Shown: one piece after another, positions 57,087-64,000 of the stretch | How positions within the stretch are numbered: the first letter of the stretch is position 1 | How the letters are laid out: each line of letters begins with the position of its first letter | Assembly (NCBI GenBank): GCA_030674185.1 | Contig: CM060315.1 | Coordinates: forward strand, 86,423,079 to 86,487,078 | Direction: 5' to 3' | Source: Monoplex corrugatus | Lineage: Eukaryota; Mollusca; Gastropoda; Littorinimorpha; Ranellidae | Length of the DNA: 64,000 nt | The notes under the pieces: model-generated | The model's database searches: none | What the model saw: only the letters and a program-made list of their open reading frames with translations | Told to the model about the DNA's origin: nothing | Made by a program: the position numbers and the translations under genes

Positions 57087-57122
57087 CTGAGGTAGACCCA
57101 AAGGCCGAAACCGGCAGTTGTC
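57087..57122 (+). ncRNA. Degenerate hammerhead-like motif after S3
   Basis: CTGAGGTAGACCCAAAGGCC, GAAAC (57108-57112) and GTC (57120-57122) have the order of hammerhead core elements with a minimal helix III, but the CUGANGA box is imperfect (CTGAGGTAG) and helix I does not pair well. Probably inactive. Confidence 0.25.
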
Positions 57123-57234
57123 TTGTCTGTGATTATTGTTATGTCAAGTGCTAAGGTCAGTACAGTACATTTCATAGAGTACAATTCTTTTCCACATATC
57201 TCATAACATCAATCATTTCGCATAATCGTGACCT

Positions 57235-57269
57235 CAGGAAGGAAGAAAGAAAGACAGAAAGAAAGAAGC

Positions 57270-57321
<52 letters not shown>

Positions 57322-57640
57322 GACAGAGAGAGATAAATACAGAGACAGAGGAGAGACGGAGAGAAGAGATAGTAGGGGAGGGAGAGAGGGAGAAAAAAGC
57401 CATGAAAAAGTAGAAGAGGAGAGAAAGGGGGGAAGAGCAAATGAGGGAAGAGAGAAAGAGAGAGAGAGAGTGAGAAGAAGGAAGGGAGAGAGAATGAGAG
57501 AAGGGGGAGGGAGACCGAGGAAGTGCGAAAAAAGAGACGGAGAAAATGAGATAGACAGACAGACAGACAGACAGAGAGACACAGAGAGATACATGAGGTG
57601 GTGTTGGTGGTGAGAGACAGAGAAATAGACACACATCGAT
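57235..57640. repeat. GA/GACA-rich low-complexity tract
   Basis: (GA)n, (GACA)n and GGGA-type blocks over 400 bases; overlapping Arg/Glu and Ser/Leu frames are artefacts. Confidence 0.9.
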
Positions 57641-57925
57641 AGCGACACACAATCATTGTTTTTCAATCAATATATAGCCATGAACCCAAAGCACGAAATC
57701 CACACATCTTGTTAACAGGAAAGCCAATCTGGCCTACCGTTTATTATACAAAAAAAGAACATAAAACCTAAGACGGCTAATCAATGGAAAGGAACACAAC
57801 GGGAAAAGCCAGCGACCTGGACGAGTAAATATTTCTCCATCAATTCCATGAAGCTGTTTTCCATCAGTGAATTTGTCGGATCCTTGGCGAGCGTGTCCTA
57901 ACTTCCTCTCCCCCTTCTCCTCTCA
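57641..57925. other. No recognised feature
   Basis: No motif recognised. Confidence 0.3.
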
Positions 57926-57932
57926 ACTCGCG

Positions 57933-57979
<47 letters not shown>

Positions 57980-57985
57980 ACAATC
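57926..57985. repeat. (CA)n microsatellite
   Basis: CGCGCGCG followed by CA repeats, ending at the edge of an RTE-A copy. Confidence 0.9.
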
Positions 57986-57989
57986 ACAC

Positions 57990-59660
57990 AAGCATTCCTG
58001 TTGTGACTAGGTGCTATAATTTCTCTTGCCTCATAAAATGTTCTTTAAATGTTGATCATCTTTTCTCTTCTTTATAAAAATGTCATTAATGTTCTTCTTG
58101 TATCTTCCTTCTTCAAGACTGTCTCGTTTCTTTTCTTTGCTGTCCATGGAACTCTCAACATTCTTCTTGGAAACAACATTTCAGTTGCCTAAATAATCTT
58201 CAACAGTATCGGTTCCATATAATATTTAAACTTATCAACCTGTCTCAAAGTTGTGCCATTTGCTGTTATTTTGCATGAGAGAATTTCATGCTTTTTTTTT
58301 TTTTACTGATTACCATGACTTCAGTCTTCTTGCTCTTTAGCTCCAACCCTTTATTTTTGCTATCTATTTCTATAATATTCACAAGGTTTTGCAGGTTCCT
58401 TTCATTTTCTGCAATTAGCACGGTGTCATTGCTGTAACGAATGTTGTTTACCATTTTTCCTCCAACTTTCATACCAGGGCATTCCTTTGAGTTTCTCATA
58501 ATGGTTTTGCTGTAAAGTGAAAAATACATCTGGTGACAGAACACATCCCTGTCTGACCCCTCTTTCGATATTTTGAAAAGAGCTTATATCGTTTTATATT
58601 CTTATTGCTTCTGTTTGTCCCCATATACATATTTCTGATTATTCGTAGATCTTTTCCATCAATATTGAGTGTTTCTAGTTGGTTGGTCAATTATTGATGT
58701 CTTACCCAATCGAAAGACTTGGTATAATCAACAAAACATAAACATAAATCCTTATTCAACGCGATTGACCTCTAAGACAGTTCTTAGGATGTATATGGCA
58801 TTAATAGTTCCTTTCCCTTCGACAAATCCACACTGTTCTTCCGCTATTTCTCTTTTGATTCTGTTCCTTGTCCTCATCATGATTATTCTTAATAGAATTT
58901 TTGTTACACGACTCATCAAGCTGATTGTACGATGGAGTTCGCATTCTATAGTCCCTGTCTTCTTTGGTAATGCAATGAAAATAAGAGTTTGACATATCTC
59001 TGGGGATTTTCCAGTGTCAAATTTCATTTAGGAGGACTGTTATTTTTTCAAAACCTAATTCCTCCAGGGCTTCAATCATCTCTGTAATAGTAATGTCTAG
59101 TCCTGTGGCTTTTCCCTGTTTCATCTTTTTCAGTGCTGCTCTAACTTCATCTTTCATTATGGGTGGTCCTTCAACGTTCTTTCTTATAATGTATTCTTCG
59201 TCTCTGTCATCATTAAAAAGGTCTTTAATGTGCTCTCCCCATCTATCTAATATTTTGTCTATTTCCACGATAAGCGTACCATCTTTCGATTTTAGGCAAC
59301 CAGATGATGTGCATGTGCTTTTCCCGTGGGCAGTTTCTTCAATTCATCTGTACATACCTGAGGATCTGTTTTGTGTCAATCTTCTATTTCTTTGCATTTT
59401 GTTTTCAGCCAAGCTTCTTAGCTTCATTGCACCTTTTCCTCATTTTCTTGTTTATCTTTTTGTATTCTTCCTCTTTCCGATTTGCCTTCCTCCGTTCTTT
59501 CATCAAGCCTATGATTTCTTTTGTCATCCAGTTCTTTTTTGCTTTTCTTTCTACTCTAGGGATTTTTTCAAAAGCTTCATTTATCGAGTTTTTCAACTTC
59601 GTCCATTGTTCCTTACTGTCACCAGCATCTTCCAGAGCACTGAATTTACTCATAGGAAAC
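57990..59660 (-). mobile_element. RTE-A retrotransposon: linker, RT and C-terminus
   Basis: On minus: KFSALEDAGDSKEQWTKL and NWMTKEIIGLMKERRKANRK (linker), DITITEMIEALEELGFEKI, IFIALPKKTGTIECELHRTI (RT start), a degraded motif A region (TNQLETLNIDGKDLRIIRNM), KVGGKMVNNIRYSNDTVLIA (catalytic YADD changed to YSND) and part of the C-terminal block. Frameshifts separate the pieces. A segment around YGCEAWTVN is deleted near 58195. It is 5'-truncated before the endonuclease. Confidence 0.85.
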
Positions 59661-59799
59661 TGTAAACTTATAAGCCAAGATGTGGCACCATTCCGTTCGT
59701 TGACTGTTTTGATGTCAATGGATAATGTATGTTGCAGTTTTGGATACAAGACTTGGCTGATTGCTTGGGCAATATTAACTATGAAATACTGTGAAAGAA

Positions 59800-60270
59800 A
59801 TATTAGGATACAGCTAGTTAAGAGAGTTCTTGAATGTTATATAGAACCAATACTGTTGTACGGATGCGAGGCGTGGACAGTCAACAAACAAACCCAGAAC
59901 AAGATTGAGGCAGCCGAGATGTGGTTTCTAAGAAGAATGTTGAGAGTTCCATGGACAGCAAAGAAAACAAACGAGACAGTCTTGATGGAGGCAGACACAA
60001 GTAGATCATTCATAAGGAAGATTAGGAAAAGACAGGCAACATTTATAGGCCATTTTATAAGGGGGATTGGAGCACCTGGTCACAACGGGAAAGCTGGAGG
60101 GAAAAAGAGCACCGGGTAGACCCAGGGAGAAAATGCTGGACGGACTTGCAGGGTGGCTGGGGACGAGGAGGGCGGGGGAGATGCTAGGGGCAACGAGAGA
60201 TAGACAGATGGAAGTCCATGATCGCCAACGCCATGCGATAGGGCACCTGATGATGATGATGATGAGGGCA
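59800..60270 (+). mobile_element. RTE-A 3' end with tail
   Basis: A 90-residue uninterrupted C-terminal block: VLECYIEPILLYGCEAWTVN, EMWFLRRMLRVPWTAKKTNE, RKIRKRQATFIGHFI, and in another frame GKLEGKRAPGRPREKMLDGL. It ends in ATGCGATAGGGCACCTGATG and a (GAT)n tail at 60250-60264. Inverted relative to the previous copy. Confidence 0.85.
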
Positions 60271-60645
60271 TAAACGCACACAAACTAATACTTATGGTCA
60301 CAGACAGTCCACTACATACATACGTGTGTGCGTATGCCTCATGTTCACGTGTACCTATGTAGTAGATATGCTCTCATATATTGGTGTCAAAATTGGATGT
60401 GCTCGTAGATATGCATATGTTTGCATCTGCGCTTATGACCAGTTAAGGTCACATGTATATGTATAAATGCTACAATGTTCACATAACGGCAGGACAAAGA
60501 TTATGGAGGTCTGCTTGTGGACTAAAAGGCTAGGGTTAGTGGCTTATGAACAATACTGTATTCCACACTGACTCCCTTCTTCCTTTTCCTCTATGTTGCT
60601 GTGAGGCGCCACTGACTGCCAAGAAAACCCGTGCGGGACTGCCAT
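60271..60645. other. No recognised feature
   Basis: Sequence rich in ATGT/ACGT words without a recognised gene. Confidence 0.35.
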
Positions 60646-60649
60646 TTGT

Positions 60650-62080
60650 TGGCGGAACTCCTGCAGGCCAACTATTCATTGGGGGAACTCATGCAGGCCA
60701 ACTATTCATTGGGGGAACTCATGCAGGCCAAGTATTCATTGGGGGAACTCATACAGGCCAACTATTCATTGGGGGAACTCATGCAGGCCAAGTATTCATT
60801 GGGGGAACTCATACAGGCCAAGTATTCATTGGGGGAACTCATGCAGGCCAAGTATTCATTGGGGGAACTCATACAGGCCAAGTATTCATTGGGGGAACTC
60901 ATGCAGGCCAAGTATTCATTGGGGGAACTCATACAGGCCAAGTATTCATTGGGGGAACTCATGCAGGCCAAGTATTCATTGGGGGAACTCATACAGGCCA
61001 AGTATTCATTGGGGGAACTCATACAGGCCAAGTATTCATTGGGGGAAATCATACAGGCCAAGTATTCATTGGGGGAACTCATACAGGCCAACTATTCATT
61101 GGCGGAACTCCTGCAGGCCAACTATTCATTGGCGGAACTCCTGCACAGGCCACCTATTCATTGGCAGAGCTCTTGCAGGCCAACCATTCATTGGCGGAAC
61201 TCATACAGGCCAACTATTCATTGGCGGAGTTCGTGCAGGCCAACCATTCATTGGCAGAGCTCATGCAGGCCAACCATTCATTGGCAGAGCTCATGCAGGC
61301 CAACTATTCATTGGCAGAGCTCATGCAGGCCAACTATTCATTGGCGGAGCTCTTGCAGGCCAACTATTCATTGGCAGAGATCGTGCAGGCCAACTATTGA
61401 CTGGCAGAGCTCGTGTAGCCAACTATTCACTGGCAGAGCTCATGTAGCCAACTATTCACTGGCAGAGCTCAAGTAGCCAACTATTCATTGGCAGAGCTCG
61501 TGTAGCCAACTATTCACTGGCAGAGCTCATGTAGCCAACTATTCACTGGCAGAGCTCGTGCAGGCCAACTATTCATTGGCAGAGCTCATGCAGGCCAACT
61601 ATTCATTGGCGGAGCTCTTGCAGGCCAACTATTCATTGGCAGAGATCGTGCAGGCCAACTATTCACTGGCAGAGCTCGTGTAGCCAACTATTCACTGGCA
61701 GAGCTCATGCAGGCCAACTATTCATTGGCAGAGCTCATGCAGGCCAACTATTCATTGGCAGAGCTCGTGTAGGCCAACTATTCACTGGCAGAGCTCGTGT
61801 AGGCCAACTATTCACTGGCAGAGCTCATGCAGGCTAACTATTCATTGGCAGAGCTCCTGCAGGCCAACTATTCATTGGTGGAACTCCTCCAGGCCAACTA
61901 TTCATTGGCGGAGCTCGTGCATGCCAACTATTCATTGGCGGAGCTCGTGCAGGCCAACTATTCATTGGCGGAGCTTGTGCAGGCCAACTATTCACTGGCG
62001 GAGCTCGTGCAGGCCAACTATTTATTGGCGGAGCTCGTGCAGCCCAACTATTCATTGGCGGAGCTCGTGCAGGCCAGCCA
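60650..62080. repeat. Minisatellite E, 30-bp unit
   Basis: About 47 copies of a unit containing GGCCAACTATTCATTGGC followed by a GGAACTCATGCA-type block. The left part (60720-61080) has GGGGGAACTC units in which ATGCAG and ATACAG alternate, giving a 60-bp dimer. The right part has GGCAGAGCTC and GGCGGAGCTC units, some shortened to GTGTAGCC (61410-61555). The 30-bp period keeps frames open on both strands (284 and 281 codons on plus, 126 on minus); these are artefacts. Confidence 0.95.
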
Positions 62081-62388
62081 TCCTTCGTCTTGTGATGTAG
62101 CAGATTTAGTATATTTCGACTTGTGTTGTTCAGTGTTGGCAGTGTTAACTCCATAAGATGTTTCTGAACTAAAGACAGTGCGAGAATCAGCTGATATGAA
62201 GTAGTGGCTGCCATGGTTGTGATATGGATTTATAATGGGGAAATATTGTAATGTTGTGTCAGTGAGAACAAGTCCATGTATACTAATAAAGAAATGTGTG
62301 TGAAGGTTTGAACTTTAGGTGTTGTGTTGTTGTATGAATGTATGTAGGTCTATCTCTTTATCTTTCAACAGTTTAGGCCTTAGCGAGC
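62081..62388. other. No recognised feature
   Basis: Right flank of array E. A minus-strand frame continues into the array without a known domain. Confidence 0.35.
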
Positions 62389-62389
62389 C

Positions 62390-63150
62390 TAACATTCTCC
62401 AGCTATCTAATATTTTGTCGTTTTCCACACTAATCGTACCATCTTTAGATTTTATGCAAGCAGTTGATATGCAATTCTTTTTTTCCTGTGGGCAATTTCT
62501 TCAATGTTTCTGTACACACATTGATGATCTGTTTTGTGCCTGTCTTTTATTTCTTTGCACTTAGTTTCCAGCCAAGCTTCCTTAGCTTCATTGCACCCTG
62601 TTCTTGATTTCTTTGTTTATCTTTTTGTATTCTTCCTCTTTTCCTTTCGCCTCCCTCCAGTCTTGCATCAAGCCTATAATTTCTTTTGTCATCCAGTTCT
62701 TTTTTGCCTTTCTTTCAACTCTAGGGATTTCTTCACAAGCTTCATTTATCGAGTTTCTCAACTTTGTCCATTGCTCCTCACTGTCACCAACGTCTTCCAG
62801 AGCACTGAATTTGCTTTGAACACGCATGTTAAATTTTTCACGAGTCGATTTATCTGTCTTTAAGTGTCCAAGATTTAGTTTGATGTTACTTTTGGTCTGT
62901 TTTCTTTTCTTTAATTATAGCCTAAATTTTGATATCAGTAAAGGATTTCTAGATATTTTATTTATGAGGAAGTAACCTATTTGATTGTTTGTACTATCTC
63001 CTGGATTCATCTATGTCCATTTTCTTTTGTTTGGCTGCTCAAACCAGGTGTTTCCCGTTATGAATTCAATTATTTGTGCCCATTCAACAAGTTTCTCTCC
63101 CATTTCATTTTGTGTGCCAAGGCCATGAGGTCCAACTATGTTGAGAAGGG
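62390..63150 (-). mobile_element. RTE-A fragment: endonuclease end and EN-RT linker
   Basis: On minus the upper part (62985-63150) matches the endonuclease block around GLGTQNE/KRKWT (compare 4690-4830). The lower part has VQSKFSALEDVGDSEEQWTK, NSINEACEEIPRVERKAKKN and WMTKEIIGLMQDWREAKGKE. About 130 bases between them are missing. RT is absent. Confidence 0.8.
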
Positions 63151-63154
63151 TGTA

Positions 63155-63315
63155 CTGTATGCTTACTCACCAGGTCCAAGAGATACAGACACCCGTCTTG
63201 TTGGTTAGGAGATTTGAGCAACATCTTCAGTGACATATCTGGGAAGTAAATGAGATTCGATTTTTTTTTTATCCCAGTCTTCCCAATGAGCCTGGAGCAC
63301 ACCAAGTCTGGGTAA
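63155..63315 (-). mobile_element. S1 SINE body fragment
   Basis: CCAAGAGATACAGACACCCG, GTTAGGAGATTTGAGCAAC and CCCAGTCTTCCCAATGAGCC on plus match 43335-43445, the minus-oriented S1 copy. The tRNA head is missing. Confidence 0.65.
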
Positions 63316-63500
63316 ATACGGTGTATGGATTAATCAAACTGTCGACAAACTGAATGAATTCATACGTGTGTTTCATGAGCGTCTGATCCATTGTAGATGA
63401 CAGAAATGGAAGGATCAAGCTTAAAGATTCAATGTCACCAGTATTTTGTGTAACACTCGTAAAGTTACATCACACATAACACTGGATATGGTCTGACATT
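63316..63500. other. No recognised feature
   Basis: No motif recognised. Confidence 0.3.
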
Positions 63501-63504
63501 TTTG

Positions 63505-63990
63505 AATATATGACAAGAAGAATAAGACTTGGCGTATCAGAAATCAATATCCCTTATTATAAGTATAGATCTCAAAGGGAATGATTTATTGTGTCCATTA
63601 TGTAAAAACTCACGTGAAGATTCTTATTATGTTTGCTCAGCACTCCAAAATATTCAACAGAAATTTAATCGACCAAAGTATTTCAGGCAACCTTCAATGC
63701 ATTCTACTGACGTCATCAAATCTAACTGATAATGTATACAAGTTTACCTAGTATTTGATTTATACAAATCTGCCATTTTCTCCTACTGGACGCTACGTTT
63801 TAGCAGTTGTCTATTCCGTGTGTGTGTGTGTGTGTTTGTGTGTGTACATTTGTATGTTAAGAGTCGTGCATTTTTTGGTGGTGTTTTGCTTACGCTTGAC
63901 AAAGGCCAGTTGGCCGAAACTTTGCACCTGTCTGGTTTTGCTATATTACATACGCGTTCCACTTTTGTTTTTTATGTTTTTCAGGTTGAT
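63505..63990 (+). mobile_element. CR1/L2-like LINE 3' end
   Basis: The frame reads RLGVSEINIPLL, then DLLCPLCKNSREDSYYVCSA and LQNIQQKFNRPKYF, a CxxC-x(n)-C segment typical of the C-terminus of CR1/L2-type RTs (CPLCxxxxEDExHxxxxCPxL). A (GT)n run (63817-63845) and a tail with GACAAAGGCCAGTTGGCC and GAAAC (63916-63920) follow. The same tail occurs at 740-870. The element is 5'-truncated or its upstream part is unrecognisable. Confidence 0.6.
63895..63932 (+). ncRNA. Degenerate hammerhead-like motif in LINE tail
   Basis: CTTGACAA takes the place of CUGAUGA, a perfect GGCC-AGTT-GGCC helix II follows, then GAAAC and, nine bases later, GTC (63930-63932). GAAAC and helix II are intact but the CUGANGA box is broken. 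Confidence 0.25.
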
Positions 63991-64000
63991 CTTGTATACC

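Noticed and set aside
57990..60270. Single twin-primed RTE-A insertion formed by the opposed copies
   Set aside because: Both pieces contain the same C-terminal region, so they overlap too much for one inversion event; treated as separate copies.
60546..61476. Repetitive 281-284 codon proteins (period ten)
   Set aside because: Artefact of the 30-bp minisatellite; equally open in other frames and on the other strand.

Overview
This window is animal nuclear DNA, most likely from a marine gastropod mollusc. The evidence is a dense load of (CA)n, (GA)n and (GAT)n microsatellites, many decayed non-LTR retrotransposons, tRNA-derived SINEs, no compact operons, and one split receptor exon. The mollusc assignment rests on remembered repeat motifs and is an inference. 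I see no bacterial genes, rRNA or CRISPR array.

Only one stretch looks like a host protein-coding exon: a 352-bp minus-strand exon (17955-18306) of a rhodopsin-family GPCR of the orexin/allatotropin receptor type, with good splice sites on both sides. A partial copy of the exon start, with its own acceptor, lies 96 bp upstream and in frame. The exons for TM1-2 and TM6-7 were not found here.

The rest is mainly transposon debris and tandem arrays. The dominant family (called RTE-A here) is a non-LTR retrotransposon with an AP-type endonuclease, an RT like that of the RTE/BovB group, and a (GAT)n tail. About 18 fragments on both strands make up roughly a fifth of the window, the longest at 3835-6245, 11998-14090, 28045-29815 and 57990-59660. 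Other non-LTR fragments lie at 1978-2568, 8285-8880, 20165-20600, 35895-38770 (with RNase H and an inverted 5' part), 41211-42620 (best preserved, 384-codon RT frame), 43815-44115, 54270-54870 and 63500-63990.

Three short dispersed families could be defined by comparing copies within the window. S1 is a tRNA-headed SINE of about 500 bp; its copy at 30428-30941 is bounded by a 15-bp target duplication. S2 is a tRNA-headed SINE seen at 2086-2473, around 14350-17310, at 21822-22195, and more weakly at 20640-20985 and 34850-35060. S3 is a repeat of about 540 bp, seen at 30209-31262, 33903-34445, 55230-55700 and 56543-57085, plus fragments.

Five large minisatellites occupy another fifth: A (about 33-37 bp unit, 14486-16570), B (27 bp, 22210-26600), C (44 bp, 38930-39528), D (59 bp, 47910-52296) and E (30 bp, 60650-62080). 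The main observation is that A lies inside an S2 copy and D grades directly into S3 sequence, while B abuts an S2 end and C abuts an S3 head. The large arrays therefore appear to have been seeded by dispersed repeats. The very long open frames in arrays B and E follow from unit lengths divisible by three and should not be read as genes.
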